Assembly (NCBI GenBank): GCA_964625525.1
Contig: CAZVEE010000008.1
Location: 1-64,000, forward strand
DNA length: 64,000 nucleotides
DNA from: CAZVEE01 sp964625525
GTDB lineage: Bacteria > Pseudomonadota > Alphaproteobacteria > JAJFIK01
Direction: 5' to 3'
The notes under the pieces were generated by a model. The model made no database searches and was not told the DNA's origin. It saw only the letters and a list, made by a program, of their open reading frames with translations. The position numbers and the translations under genes are program-made. Shown in pieces: positions 8,763 through 18,307 of this stretch. Each line of letters starts with the position of its first letter. Within the stretch, counting starts at the first letter, position 1.

Positions 8763-10568
8763 TCAGGCGATCAGCGCGGGCGCCTCGCCGTGCTGGGTTT
8801 GATAGAGCGCCTGGTACTGACCATCCGGGCGCCGCATCAGTTCGGCATGGGTGCCCTGTTCGACAACCCTGCCGCCGGAGAACACCAGGATCCGGTCCAC
8901 CGAGCGAATGGTGGACAGGCGGTGGGCGATGAGGATCGTGGTGCGCCCGTCCATCAGCTCTTCAATGGCCTCCTGAATGTGCTTCTCTGTGATCGAGTCG
9001 AGGCTTGACGTGGCCTCATCCAGGATCAGGATCGGCGCATCCGCCAGGAACGCCCGGGCCAAGGCCACCCGCTGACGTTCCCCGCCGGACAGTTTCACGC
9101 CCCGCTCACCCACAAGCGTATCGTAGCCTTCCGTCAGACGGGTGATGAACTCGTGGGCGTGAGCCTTGCGGGCCGCGGCCTCGATCTCGTCCTGCGTGGC
9201 ATCCGGCCGGGCATAGCCGATATTCTCGGCGAGCGACCGGTGGAACAGGATCGGGTCCTGAGGCACCAGCGCAATGGACTGGCGCAGGCTGTCCTGGGTC
9301 ACCGTGCGCAGGTCCTGGCCGTCGATTAGGATCCGCCCGCCAGAGGCATCGTAGAGCCGCTGCACCAGCTTCACGAAGGTGCTTTTGCCGCTGCCCGACT
9401 TGCCCACCAGTGCCACCCGCTCCCCCGACGCGATGTCGATGGAGAAGTCCTCATAGACCGGGCGCGGCTGATTGGCGTAAGCGAAGGCCACCCGGTCGAA
9501 GACGATCCGCCCACGGCCGGTCTCGAAGGGCCGGGCATCGCGGCCATCGGCGATCTCGAACGTCTGGTCACGGAAGCGGACCAGGTCTTCGATCTCGTTG
9601 ATGGCTTGCTGCATGTTGCGCATATGCATGCCGATGTCCCGCAGATAGCCGTTCAGCAGCATGTAGGTGGTCAGCACCAGGGTCACCTGACCGGGCGTGG
9701 CATTGCCTTGCGTCCACAGCCACAGTACCAGCGACAAGATGCTCGCCTGCATGGCAATGCGCAGCGCCGCGAGGACCCCGCCTGCATTCACATGGCGGTT
9801 CCAGGTGCGCGATGCTTGGGCCTTCCAACGTCTTGTCATGTCCAGCAGCCGCTCATCCTCGCGCGCTTCGGCGCCGAAGGCGATGACCGTGGCATTGCAG
9901 GTGACCGCGTCGGCCACCACGCCACCGAACTCGGAGTCGATATCGGCGAAGGCCTGGTTTTCGGGCGCGATATACCGCACGGAGAGGAGATAGCTCGCCG
10001 TGATGTAGAGCACGACCGCCGGGACGGCCACCAGACCCACCAGTGGCCAGTTCAGAGTCAGGACCGTCATGGTGCCGACCAGAACCAACGTGGTGGGGAA
10101 GAAGCCATAGTTCAGCGTATCGCCGAAACTATCGAAGGCCCACATGCCTCGGGTCAGCTTGCGCACGGTCGCACCGGCGAAGTTGTTCGCATGCCAATCG
10201 GTACCGAACCTCTGGACCCGGAAGAAGCCGTCCTCGACGATCCGCGCCATACAGCGCAGCGCCACTGCGATCCAAACGCGATCGCGCAGGATGTAGAGCG
10301 TTTCCGCCAGCAAAATGGCGCCGACGAAAAGGCCAAGGAACAGGCTCGCCGCGGCGACATCGCCGCTATCGGTGGCGATCGTGTCCACCAGGCGACCGGC
10401 GAGGTAAGGCTGGGATACGCTCAAGCCAGTGCCGATGAGAAGGCCGGCAAGCACGAAGGCGAGCCGCCAGGGCTCCCGGCGCCAATAGGCCCAGGCATAC
10501 TCAAACACGTCGGCGAAGCCGAAATCGCGGCGGTTTGACGATGGAGTTTCAGGTGTCTGCTCAGTCAT
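8763..10568 (-). CDS. ABC exporter, fused permease and ATPase (MsbA/HlyB-like)
   Basis: The N-terminal half (residues 30-320) has six membrane helices of the ABC exporter type 1 fold. The C-terminal half is a complete ATPase with Walker A GKSGSGKST, signature LSGGERQRVALARAF, Walker B ILILDEATSSLDS and the switch His in LIAHRLST. At 601 residues it is a normal half-transporter that would work as a dimer. The substrate cannot be told from the sequence: lipid, peptide or drug are all possible. It stands alone, with a GGAG-like site before the ATG. Confidence 0.9.
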   Translation of the reverse strand: MTEQTPETPSSNRRDFGFADVFEYAWAYWRREPWRLAFVLAGLLIGTGLSVSQPYLAGRLVDTIATDSGDVAAASLFLGLFVGAILLAETLYILRDRVWIAVALRCMARIVEDGFFRVQRFGTDWHANNFAGATVRKLTRGMWAFDSFGDTLNYGFFPTTLVLVGTMTVLTLNWPLVGLVAVPAVVLYITASYLLSVRYIAPENQAFADIDSEFGGVVADAVTCNATVIAFGAEAREDERLLDMTRRWKAQASRTWNRHVNAGGVLAALRIAMQASILSLVLWLWTQGNATPGQVTLVLTTYMLLNGYLRDIGMHMRNMQQAINEIEDLVRFRDQTFEIADGRDARPFETGRGRIVFDRVAFAYANQPRPVYEDFSIDIASGERVALVGKSGSGKSTFVKLVQRLYDASGGRILIDGQDLRTVTQDSLRQSIALVPQDPILFHRSLAENIGYARPDATQDEIEAAARKAHAHEFITRLTEGYDTLVGERGVKLSGGERQRVALARAFLADAPILILDEATSSLDSITEKHIQEAIEELMDGRTTILIAHRLSTIRSVDRILVFSGGRVVEQGTHAELMRRPDGQYQALYQTQHGEAPALIA

Positions 10569-11023
10569 GATCCGATGCTCCGCACGCTGGCGCGGTGCCT
10601 CCCTCTTTCAGGATCGGTTGGGACAGGGTGGTGGTCAGCCGGGGAAAGGTCCGTCTTCCCTGTCCCTGCCGTTCTGACTTGAACGGACCGCAAAGGGGGG
10701 GCCCAGTGCAGAGACGTCGCCTCGGCGTTTTCTCAAACGATGGACGCCGATCATGCGCGTGGAATGGAAGAGGTGGACAGAACATGGCCCGGTCTGATCA
10801 TCCGGGCCGTCACGCGCTTAGGCGCGGAGGACCCGGGATACACAAGATGGTTTCATCGTGCTCCCTTTCGATCGTTCAACGGGTCGGCGTCCGGTTATCC
10901 AACAGAGCGTGCTATTGGTCGCGCCGACGGCGGTGAGCGGCACAATGACCATGATCCGGATAGGGATCAAGTCCAATCTGCGCGGCTATGTCCGTTTCGA
11001 TGCCGAAGTGCGGCATTTGCGCA
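10569..11023. other. Intergenic gap upstream of the ABC exporter
   Basis: About 455 bases between the ABC exporter start and the acyltransferase stop. Small frames on the plus strand have Arg-rich, unlikely translations. I see no convincing promoter, RNA or repeat. Confidence 0.4.
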
Positions 11024-11998
11024 TCAGGATGTCGAACTGGTCTCCAGCGCGTAGGTCAGGCTGCGCAAGTGGTCTGCGAGGGCGCGACGATCCTTGATAT
11101 GGGCGAGATCCGCATAGGGAATGGGGGCGCCGATTGTCAGGTCCATTTTCGTGCGGATGCGCCGAGCCACCTCATGAAACAGCAGCGCGATGCGCAATGT
11201 GGGGCTGAGCAGGCTGGCGATCTGGAACAAGCGGCTGTTCTGGCCGGAGAAGAAGATCGGCACCACCGTGGCCTGGGCATCAATGATCAGGCGCGCGGTG
11301 AAGGGCTTCCAATCCGGGTCCACGGCGCGGCCCGTCAACGGCTTGTCGGCCGTGGACACCGTGCCGCCGGGGAACGCCACGATCGCCCCGCCGTCTTTCA
11401 GGATGGCGCGGGCCTCGGCGCGGGAATTCAGGTTCGTGGCCATGGCTTCGCGGGTTTCCGCGAAATCGATGGGCAGCACGAAGGGGCGGATTTCCGGCGC
11501 ACGGAACAGCACCGAATTGGTGAGCACCTTGAAGTCCGTGCGGACCTGGGAAATCAGCCAGCTGATAACGATCCCGTCGAGCACTCCATAGGGATGGTTC
11601 GCCACCACCACCAGAGGGCCGGTCTGGGGGATCTGCTCCAGACGCGTGCGGTCGAAATTCAGGTGCAGTTCCAGATACCGCATGGCGGCATCCCAGAAAC
11701 TCTCCCCCTCGCGTGGCTCGCGGCGGTTCTTCAGATACATCGCCTTGAGCTTGGGCTGGCCGGTGATGCGCTCAATCAGCGTGATAGCCAGGCGCCGCAA
11801 GCGGCTGTCCTCGGGTGAGGCGTAGCTGAAATAGGGGATGCCGTTTTCGTCCACCTCGTCATCCGCGCCAGTCAACTGCGTGGTGAGCGTGTAGGTGGTG
11901 GGCAACGGGTCCCGGCGCTCCTGAGAAGCGGACATTCCTCTAGCGTTCCCGTTTCTTAGTGCAACGCATGGCCTCGCAAGGCCCAAAGGACTAGACAT
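11024..11998 (-). CDS. 1-acyl-glycerol-3-phosphate acyltransferase-like protein
   Basis: PlsC-type acyltransferase fold. The catalytic NHPYGVLDG (H-x4-D) motif is near residue 133, and the later FPGGTVS block matches the glycerol-phosphate binding region. It should transfer an acyl chain to a lysolipid or a related acceptor in membrane lipid synthesis. No strong membrane helix is seen. The start is uncertain: an ATG at 11998 has GAAAGAGGG upstream, while an ATG at 11935 (MSASQERRD) has AGAGGA directly against it. Lipid-modifying hemolysin-type relatives belong to the same superfamily. Confidence 0.8.
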   Translation of the reverse strand: MSSPLGLARPCVALRNGNARGMSASQERRDPLPTTYTLTTQLTGADDEVDENGIPYFSYASPEDSRLRRLAITLIERITGQPKLKAMYLKNRREPREGESFWDAAMRYLELHLNFDRTRLEQIPQTGPLVVVANHPYGVLDGIVISWLISQVRTDFKVLTNSVLFRAPEIRPFVLPIDFAETREAMATNLNSRAEARAILKDGGAIVAFPGGTVSTADKPLTGRAVDPDWKPFTARLIIDAQATVVPIFFSGQNSRLFQIASLLSPTLRIALLFHEVARRIRTKMDLTIGAPIPYADLAHIKDRRALADHLRSLTYALETSSTS

Positions 11999-12062
11999 GC
12001 CCTCTTTCCCCCGGCCCTGACAAGAGGGAACCGGGGGATCGCGACATTAATAGCACTGATGG

Positions 12063-12710
12063 TCAGCGCGTGGGTTCGGTCTCTACTGTGCCGGTGGTCT
12101 CGGTGGCGCTGGCGGCGGCCTCGTCGGCGTCGGCATCCGGGTCGGTATCGTCCTCATCCTGGCCCGTGCGCTCGGCCACCAGGAAGCGGGCGTGCTCTGC
12201 GTTGTCCACCCGCTCAACGCTGCGGACAAAACAGCGTTCGGGGACGTTGCGCCCGACAATGATGCGCTCACCGGCAAAACCACAAATGCGGCCTGTGCGC
12301 GAGGCGGCGCGAATGGTGATGGCGCTGCGCAGGTTCAAGCAGGGTGAGGTGAAGGTCACCAGATAGACCCGATTGGCGGACTCATAAAAAATCGCGTGAT
12401 AGCGGTCGATGGTGCTGAAGTTCCGGATCAGCCGGACCCGGATACAATCGCGGCGCGGCTCGGAAAACTGCGGTTCGTCCGCGTCGGCCTCGTCATCGCT
12501 GCGGTCAGTGGCGGGCTGAAGTGCTGGTACTTCCTGGATCACATCGGCGTTGTCATCGTCGGCGTCCTCGTCCGGTTCGGCGGCGAGCGGCGTGGCGACC
12601 AGTAGCAGCGCAGCCAGGCCAGCGGCCAGAAAGCCCGGCCGTGTCAGTCCCGCGCTCCAGGCGGCAAGCGCGCCCCACGCCGGATTGATGCGATCAAAAG
12701 ACCCAAACAT
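12063..12710 (-). CDS. Secreted protein with a Cys-containing beta domain (DUF6491-like)
   Basis: The ATG at 12710 follows GGGAGAAG. A signal peptide ends near PLAAEPDE at about residue 45. The mature part has an acidic low-complexity linker, then a domain beginning RRDCIRVRLIRNFSTID with Cys pairs in SPCLNL and GRICGF, and ends in another acidic tail. The C-I-R-x-R start and later C-x-L pattern resemble the DUF6491 family, but this is from memory of the pattern only. The function is unknown. Confidence 0.65.
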   Translation of the reverse strand: MFGSFDRINPAWGALAAWSAGLTRPGFLAAGLAALLLVATPLAAEPDEDADDDNADVIQEVPALQPATDRSDDEADADEPQFSEPRRDCIRVRLIRNFSTIDRYHAIFYESANRVYLVTFTSPCLNLRSAITIRAASRTGRICGFAGERIIVGRNVPERCFVRSVERVDNAEHARFLVAERTGQDEDDTDPDADADEAAASATETTGTVETEPTR

Positions 12711-12869
12711 CGGCTTCTCCCTGATAAGCTGTCGCACCCGGCATCCGGCCGGGTCTCGCGGCGTTTGCGTGAACGCCCGGGCGGCGGTGTACCCGTCGAA
12801 CGGGACCGCGCGCAACCACATCTTGTGTTACGAAATGTGCCCAGTTTGGGGCAGGGGCCATCACAGATT

Positions 12870-14099
12870 ATGACCGTCACTCTCACCGACATCCGCCAGG
12901 CGCGCGATGCCATTGCGGGCGCCGTGCAAAACACACCGTGTCTGCACTCGCAAACGCTGTCGACCATGCTCGGCGCGCAGATCTATCTGAAGTTTGAGAA
13001 CTTGCAGTTCACCGCCTCGTTCAAGGAGCGTGGGGCACTCAACAAGCTGTTGAGCCTGACGCCGGAGCAGGCGCGCGCCGGGGTCATCGCCATGTCGGCG
13101 GGTAATCACGCGCAAGGCGTGGCCTATCACGCTCAGCGGCTCGGCATCCCCGCGACAATCGTGATGCCGCGCTTTACGCCTTACGTGAAAGTGCGGCAAA
13201 CGGCCCATTTCGGGGCCCGCATCATGCTGGAAGGGGAAAGCCTGTCGGAGTCGGCGGACTTCGCCTATGCCATGGCGGACAATGACGGGCTGATCTTCGT
13301 GCATCCCTATGACGATGATCATGTGATCGCGGGCCAGGGCACGTTGGGGCTGGAGCTGCTGGAGGCGGTGCCGGATCTGGATGTGCTCGCCGTGCCGGTG
13401 GGTGGCGGCGGCATGATCGGCGGTATCGCGATCGCCGCCAAGGCGCTGCGCCCGTCTATCAAAATCATCGGCGTTGAAGCGGAGTTGTACCCCTCGCTGT
13501 CCCAATCCCTGCGCGGCGAACCGGTGAGCGGCAGCGGCACCACCATTGCGGAAGGGATCGCGGTCAAGCAGATCGGGACGCGCAATCTGGAGATCGCGCG
13601 CACCCATGTGGACAATGTGGTGCTGGTGCGCGAGAGCGAGCTGGAGCGGGCGGTGAACCTGCTGCTGACCATTGAAAAGACAGTGGTGGAAGGGGCAGGC
13701 GCGGCTGGCCTTGCGGCCTTGCTGGCACGGCCGGAACTCTTCCGGGGGCGGCGAGTGGGTATCCCGCTGTGCGGCGGCAATATCGACCCCCGACTACTGG
13801 CCTCCATCATCATGCGGGAGCTGATGCGCGACGGGCGCATCGCTCGGATCCGTGTGGAAATCGCCGATGCGCCGGGCCAACTCGCGCGGATCGCCGGCAC
13901 GGTGGCGGAATATGGGTGTAGCGTGCTGGAAGTGGCGCACCACCGCATGGCGCTCGACATGTCTGCCAAACATGCGGCGCTTGAAATGATGATCGAGGCG
14001 CGTGATGCCGACCAGGTGCGCGATATCGTGGCGCGGCTGCGCCAGGACGGGCTGACAGTGCATCTGCTGGATGACCGGCCTGCCCCGAACCTGGCCTGA
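12870..14099 (+). CDS. ilvA: Threonine ammonia-lyase (threonine dehydratase) with ACT domain
   Basis: A PLP fold-type II enzyme converting threonine to 2-oxobutyrate and ammonia. The PLP lysine is in FTASFKERGAL, the phosphate cup is the glycine-rich VGGGGMIGG, and AMSAGNHAQGVA is the substrate loop. A single C-terminal ACT domain (RIRVEIADAPGQLARIAGTV) suggests allosteric control. The 409-residue length fits the short one-ACT class, so it could serve isoleucine synthesis or threonine catabolism. The ATG at 12870 is chosen because the conserved N-terminus starts there; the longer frame upstream has no supporting features. Confidence 0.92.
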   Translation: MTVTLTDIRQARDAIAGAVQNTPCLHSQTLSTMLGAQIYLKFENLQFTASFKERGALNKLLSLTPEQARAGVIAMSAGNHAQGVAYHAQRLGIPATIVMPRFTPYVKVRQTAHFGARIMLEGESLSESADFAYAMADNDGLIFVHPYDDDHVIAGQGTLGLELLEAVPDLDVLAVPVGGGGMIGGIAIAAKALRPSIKIIGVEAELYPSLSQSLRGEPVSGSGTTIAEGIAVKQIGTRNLEIARTHVDNVVLVRESELERAVNLLLTIEKTVVEGAGAAGLAALLARPELFRGRRVGIPLCGGNIDPRLLASIIMRELMRDGRIARIRVEIADAPGQLARIAGTVAEYGCSVLEVAHHRMALDMSAKHAALEMMIEARDADQVRDIVARLRQDGLTVHLLDDRPAPNLA

Positions 14100-14122
14100 G
14101 ATTCGCGCAACGGAGCCCAACC

Positions 14123-14800
14123 ATGCTGGACGCGACCATGCGCCGCCTCATTGACCCGCCACTCGCCTGGGTGGCCGGTTGGTGTGTGCGCGCCGGCATC
14201 AGCGCCAATGCGGTGACTATCGCCGCCTTCGCGGTGGGGATGGGCGCGGTGGTGGCGCTGTCCTTCGGCCTTTATGGGCTAGGGCTGGGTCTGATCCTGC
14301 TCAACCGGCTTGGAGACGGGCTCGACGGCGCCATTGCGCGCCAAACCCGGCTGACGGATGTGGGCGGGTTTCTGGACATCGTGCTCGATTTCATCTTCTA
14401 CGCCGGGGTGGTTTTCGGCATGAGCATGGGCCGCCCCGAGGACGCGCTTTACGGCGCCTTCCTCATCTGGAGCTTCACCGGCCCCATGACCACATTCCTG
14501 GCCTATGCGATCTTTGCGGCCAAGCACGGCGTCACCACCGAGATCCGAGGCTCCAAATCGCTTTATTATCTGGGGGGGTTGGCGGAAGGCACCGAAACGC
14601 TGCTGGTGTTCGTGCTGTTTTGTCTATTCCCGGCTTGGTTCGCCGCATTGTGCGTGATCTATGGCATCATCTGCTGGATCACGGCGGGTACGCGGATCAT
14701 CGCGGCGGTGCAGACATTTGGGGCAGGGCCAAGCGGGGGAGATCCCGGGGACGGGCCCAAGGCGGAAGGCGGCAATGGGCCGGCGGGGGCAGACACATGA
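14123..14800 (+). CDS. CDP-alcohol phosphatidyltransferase family membrane protein
   Basis: The family signature D-G-x2-A-R-x8-G-x3-D-x3-D is present as DGLDGAIARQTRLTDVGGFLDIVLD around residues 67-91 (written here only as the pattern region). About five or six membrane helices follow. Such enzymes transfer a phosphoalcohol from a CDP-alcohol to an acceptor alcohol in phospholipid synthesis. The specific substrate is not apparent. A GGAG site precedes the ATG. The stop overlaps the start of thiO by four bases (ATGA), so the two are translationally coupled. Confidence 0.85.
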   Translation: MLDATMRRLIDPPLAWVAGWCVRAGISANAVTIAAFAVGMGAVVALSFGLYGLGLGLILLNRLGDGLDGAIARQTRLTDVGGFLDIVLDFIFYAGVVFGMSMGRPEDALYGAFLIWSFTGPMTTFLAYAIFAAKHGVTTEIRGSKSLYYLGGLAEGTETLLVFVLFCLFPAWFAALCVIYGIICWITAGTRIIAAVQTFGAGPSGGDPGDGPKAEGGNGPAGADT

Positions 14801-15981
14801 GAGTGGCGGTCATAGGCGGTGGTGCGATCGGACTGGCAAGCGCCTGGTATCTGGCCCGCGCCGGAGCCGAGGTGACCGTGCTTGAGCGGGCCGAGGCCGG
14901 GAAAGGGGCGACCTGGGCGGCGGCCGGCATGCTGGCTGCTCATATAGAAGAAGAAGCGCGCGACCCTCGCTTTCTGGCGCTATCCCAGGCGAGCCAGGCG
15001 CGCTGGCCGGGCTTTGTCGAAGCCTTGCACGCGGCCACCGGGGCGGATCTGGGCCTTGATCTCAACGGGGCGGTCGTGGCGGTGTTCTGCGAGGATGAGG
15101 AGCGGCACTGGCGCGCGGTGATTGAACGGGTGAACGCCCATGGGCAAGATCGTGCCGGCCCACGCGACGGCCGCCTTATGTGGCTTGATCGCGCCGATCT
15201 GCGGGCCATGGTCCCGGCGGTCGCTGCGGATGTGCGTGGGGGGGTGCTGAGCCCGCTCGACGGGCGGGTGGACAACCGCGTGCTCGCCACGGCGTTGCTG
15301 GATGCGGTCAAAGCCGCCGGTGTCACGGTGCGTGAACGCGAAACGGTGTATTCGATTGAGAGTGGCGGCGACAAAGTGCGCGCGGTGGTCACCGGCGCCG
15401 GGCGCTTGCCCGTGGATGGCGTGGTGCTGGCGGCTGGCGCCTGGAGCGCGGAAATTGGTGGCCTGCCGGCCGGGCTGCCCGTGCCGGTCAAGCCCATTAA
15501 AGGGCAGATGGTGGCGTTGGACTGGGATCGCTCGCAGGCGCGGTCGCTGGACTATCTGGTTTGGGGACCCGGCATTTACTGCGTCCCCCGCGCCGACGGG
15601 CGCCTGATCCTGGGCGCCACCACCGAAGATGTGGGCTTTGACCCGCGTATGACAGCGGGGGGGCTGTCGGGCCTGCTAACGCGGGCTGCGCGGACCTTGC
15701 CGCGCGCTGCCGACTTGAGTCTGATCGAGGCTTGGAGCGGGTTTCGGCCGGCTGCACCCGATGGCCTGCCGCTCTTGGGAGGCACCGCCATCGAGGGCTT
15801 GACCATCGCCACCGGCCATCATCGCAACGGCATTTTGTTGACGCCGGTGACGGCGGAGCTGGTGGCGGACTTGGCGCTCGGGCGCGCGCCGCGGCTCGCT
15901 ATTGATGCCTTTACGCCTGACCGCTTCGCCCGGACGACGCCCGGCGCCGTCGCTGCGGCACCTACTGTGCACGGATCCTGA
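14797..15981 (+). CDS. thiO: Glycine oxidase ThiO / FAD-dependent D-amino-acid-oxidase-type enzyme
   Basis: The N-terminal dinucleotide site VAVIGGGAIGLASAWYLA binds FAD, followed by ERAEAGKGATWAAAGML, the ThiO-typical GATWAAAGM block. The C-terminal RPAAPDGLPLLGG and GHHRNGILLTPVTA complete the family pattern. The 394-residue length fits glycine oxidase, which makes dehydroglycine for the thiazole ring of thiamine. No thiS, thiG or thiE is adjacent, so a D-amino-acid oxidase role cannot be ruled out. It overlaps the preceding gene by ATGA and the next gene begins 12 bases later. Confidence 0.85.
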   Translation: MRVAVIGGGAIGLASAWYLARAGAEVTVLERAEAGKGATWAAAGMLAAHIEEEARDPRFLALSQASQARWPGFVEALHAATGADLGLDLNGAVVAVFCEDEERHWRAVIERVNAHGQDRAGPRDGRLMWLDRADLRAMVPAVAADVRGGVLSPLDGRVDNRVLATALLDAVKAAGVTVRERETVYSIESGGDKVRAVVTGAGRLPVDGVVLAAGAWSAEIGGLPAGLPVPVKPIKGQMVALDWDRSQARSLDYLVWGPGIYCVPRADGRLILGATTEDVGFDPRMTAGGLSGLLTRAARTLPRAADLSLIEAWSGFRPAAPDGLPLLGGTAIEGLTIATGHHRNGILLTPVTAELVADLALGRAPRLAIDAFTPDRFARTTPGAVAAAPTVHGS

Positions 15982-15993
15982 GGGGGGATCGCC

Positions 15994-17052
15994 ATGATCG
16001 ATTTTGCGAGTCTTTGGGCCGGCTCCAGCGCGGCGTATCTGTTCGCCATCGGGGGGCTGATCGTGCTCTTCATGGCCGGTGAGTGGGTGGTGCGCGGCGC
16101 CTCGGGCCTGGCGCGCGAAATCGGCGTGTCCGAGCTGTTGATCGGCCTGGTGGTCATTGCCTTTGGCACCTCCTCCCCGGAACTGATCGTGGCCATCGCG
16201 GCGGTGCTGCGAGAGGCGGACGATGTGGCGGTGGGCAATGTGGTCGGGAGCAACATTGCCAATGTGCTGCTGGTGCTGGGCATTGGCGCGATGATCTGCC
16301 CCATCCTGGCGCGGCGGAATGTATTCAACCGCGACGGGGTGGTGATGCTGGCCTCGACCGGATTTCTCATCTTGCTGGGCTATGGGATTGCCGATATCGA
16401 CGGGCGCACGGGAGAGGGGCTGATCTCGGCCACTGCCGGCACGGTCTTGGTCAGCGGATTGGTGATTTATCTGCTGCTCTCTTACGTCATGGAGCGCAAG
16501 CGCCAGCCCACCGGCAACGCGCGTCCCGATGGCCCGGTGGGGGATCGCATCAAGATTCACAGCGACGGCAATGGCCGGTCGCTGGCAACGTATCTGCTGT
16601 TGCTACTGCTTGGTTTGCTGGGGCTGTTCCTGGGGGCGGAAGCGCTCGTCTATGGCGCGGTGACCATCGCCGAGACCTACCAAGTGCCCCAGGCAATTAT
16701 CGGCGCGACGCTGGTTGCGTTCGGCACCTCAGTGCCGGAGCTGGCCGCCGTTTCCATCGCCGCCTTCCGGGGGCACCCGCAAATGGCGCTGGGCAGCGTC
16801 GTGGGCAGCAATATCTTCAACGTCCTGTTTGTGTTGGGCCTGTCATCCATGGTGGCCCCAATCACCATCGCCACCACGTTCATGGCGCTGGACATGTGGG
16901 TGATGCTGGGGGCTGTGCTGGTGCTGCTGGTGTTCTTGTGGAGTGGCGGCCGATTGACCCGATTGGAGGGCTTTTTGATGGTGCTCGGCTATTTGGGTTA
17001 TGTGAGCTGGCTGTTCTTCTCCACGGAGATTTTGGCAGCTCTTCCCCTGTAA
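15994..17052 (+). CDS. Calcium/sodium antiporter (CaCA family, YrbG-like)
   Basis: About ten membrane helices in two inverted halves. Each half carries the family alpha-repeat: GTSSPELIVAI with VGSNIANVLLVLG, and GTSVPELAAVSI with VGSNIFNVLFVLG. The acidic residues in these PEL motifs bind the cation. The length of 352 is usual. A good GAGGGGGG site precedes the ATG. It follows thiO by 12 bases and precedes the acyl-CoA dehydrogenase by 22, so all four genes from 14123 may share one transcript. Confidence 0.9.
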   Translation: MIDFASLWAGSSAAYLFAIGGLIVLFMAGEWVVRGASGLAREIGVSELLIGLVVIAFGTSSPELIVAIAAVLREADDVAVGNVVGSNIANVLLVLGIGAMICPILARRNVFNRDGVVMLASTGFLILLGYGIADIDGRTGEGLISATAGTVLVSGLVIYLLLSYVMERKRQPTGNARPDGPVGDRIKIHSDGNGRSLATYLLLLLLGLLGLFLGAEALVYGAVTIAETYQVPQAIIGATLVAFGTSVPELAAVSIAAFRGHPQMALGSVVGSNIFNVLFVLGLSSMVAPITIATTFMALDMWVMLGAVLVLLVFLWSGGRLTRLEGFLMVLGYLGYVSWLFFSTEILAALPL

Positions 17053-17074
17053 GCGTGATGAGAAAGACCGGACT

Positions 17075-18241
17075 ATGGACTTCGCACTGACCGAGGAACA
17101 AGACGCCATCGTTGAGGCGGTGGGCCGCATTTGTGAGCGCTATCCGGATGAGTACTGGCGCGCGCGCGACAGTGATGGGGTGTTCCCGGAGGACTTTGTG
17201 CGCGATATGGCCGCGGCGGGTTGGCTCGGCATTGCGCTGCCTGAAGCGGTTGGCGGTGCGGGGCTTGGCGTCACTGAGACGGCCCTGATGATGCACACAG
17301 TGGCCGCGAGCGGCGGCGCCATGCAGGCGGTCTCCTCGATCCATGTGAATCTGTTCGGCCCCATGCCCATTGTGGTGCATGGGACCGATGCGCAGCGCCA
17401 GACCTTTCTGCCGCGGCTCATTTCCGGTGAAGACCGCATGTGCTTTGGCGTGACTGAGCCCAATTCCGGGCTTGACACCTCGTCCATCACCACCAAGGCC
17501 GAACGCGACGGTGATCATTATGTGATTTCCGGACGGAAGATCTGGACCACGACGGCCCAGAGCGCCAACAAGATCATCCTCATCGCGCGCACGACACCGC
17601 GCGAACAATGCGCCAAGCCGACCCAGGGCATGACCCTGTTCTATACGGACATGGACCGCAATTATGTGGACGCCAAAATCATCGAAAAGATGGGGCGCAA
17701 GTCCGTGGAATGTAACACGGTCTTCATTGACGGCCTGCGCGTGCCGGTGGAGCACCGCATCGGTGAGGAAGGCGAGGGCTTCAAATATCTGCTGCACGGG
17801 TTGAACCCGGAGCGCATCCTGTTCGGCATCGAAGCGGTGGGGATCGGCCGCGCGGCCTTGCGCAAGGCCGTCGCCTATGCCCAGGAACGCGAGGTGTTCG
17901 GACGCCCCATTGGCCAGAACCAGGGCGTGGCGCATCCGCTCGCCCGCGCTTGGGCCGAGCTTGAGGCCGCGGCCATGATGGCTTTCAAAGCCGCCGCCCT
18001 TTATGACAAGGGCGAGCCTTGCGGCGCGGAAGCCAATGCCGCAAAACTGCTTGGCTCCGAGGCTGGGTATCACGCTTGCGAACGCTCCGTGCTGGCCCAT
18101 GGCGGCATGGGCTATGCCAAGGAATATGACGTGGAACGGTATTTCCGCGAAGTGATGATCACCCGTATTGCCCCTGTCAGTACGGAAATGATCTTGAACT
18201 TCCTGGCCGAGCGAGTGCTGGGGTTGCCCAAAAGTTATTGA
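17075..18241 (+). CDS. Acyl-CoA dehydrogenase
   Basis: Typical 388-residue flavoenzyme of the acyl-CoA dehydrogenase superfamily. It has an N-terminal helical domain, CFGVTEPNSGLDTSSI for flavin and substrate contact, GRKIWTT, and a C-terminal helical domain with RPIGQNQGVAHPLA and HGGMGYAKEYDVERYFREV. It oxidises an acyl-CoA at the alpha-beta position and passes electrons to ETF. Chain-length preference cannot be told; branched or aromatic acyl-CoAs are possible. Confidence 0.92.
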   Translation: MDFALTEEQDAIVEAVGRICERYPDEYWRARDSDGVFPEDFVRDMAAAGWLGIALPEAVGGAGLGVTETALMMHTVAASGGAMQAVSSIHVNLFGPMPIVVHGTDAQRQTFLPRLISGEDRMCFGVTEPNSGLDTSSITTKAERDGDHYVISGRKIWTTTAQSANKIILIARTTPREQCAKPTQGMTLFYTDMDRNYVDAKIIEKMGRKSVECNTVFIDGLRVPVEHRIGEEGEGFKYLLHGLNPERILFGIEAVGIGRAALRKAVAYAQEREVFGRPIGQNQGVAHPLARAWAELEAAAMMAFKAAALYDKGEPCGAEANAAKLLGSEAGYHACERSVLAHGGMGYAKEYDVERYFREVMITRIAPVSTEMILNFLAERVLGLPKSY

Positions 18242-18272
18242 GACCGGATCAGGCCAAGTGCCGTCAAGCGGG

Positions 18273-18299
18273 GCGGCAGGGCCGGCGCGACCCTGCCGC
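18273..18299. terminator. Stem-loop between convergent genes
   Basis: GCGGCAGGG and CCCTGCCGC form a perfect 9-bp stem with a 9-base loop between the acyl-CoA dehydrogenase stop and the stop of the cadherin-like remnant. There is no T-tract on either side, so it may be a weak or factor-assisted terminator. Confidence 0.5.
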
Positions 18300-18307
18300 T
18301 GCTCCCA

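Noticed and set aside
8763..10568. Type I protein secretion ABC protein for the adhesin or amyloid proteins
   Set aside because: It has no C39 N-terminal domain and no neighbouring adaptor. It is far from both islands and looks like a general lipid or drug exporter.
10595..10936. 113-codon plus-strand frame in the gap before the ABC exporter
   Set aside because: Arg/Ser/Gly-rich, no domain, no ribosome site, and length expected by chance at this GC content.
10858..11097. Small frame with ATG ACC ATG near 10949
   Set aside because: It overlaps the acyltransferase end and its translation has no features. I could not support it as a gene.
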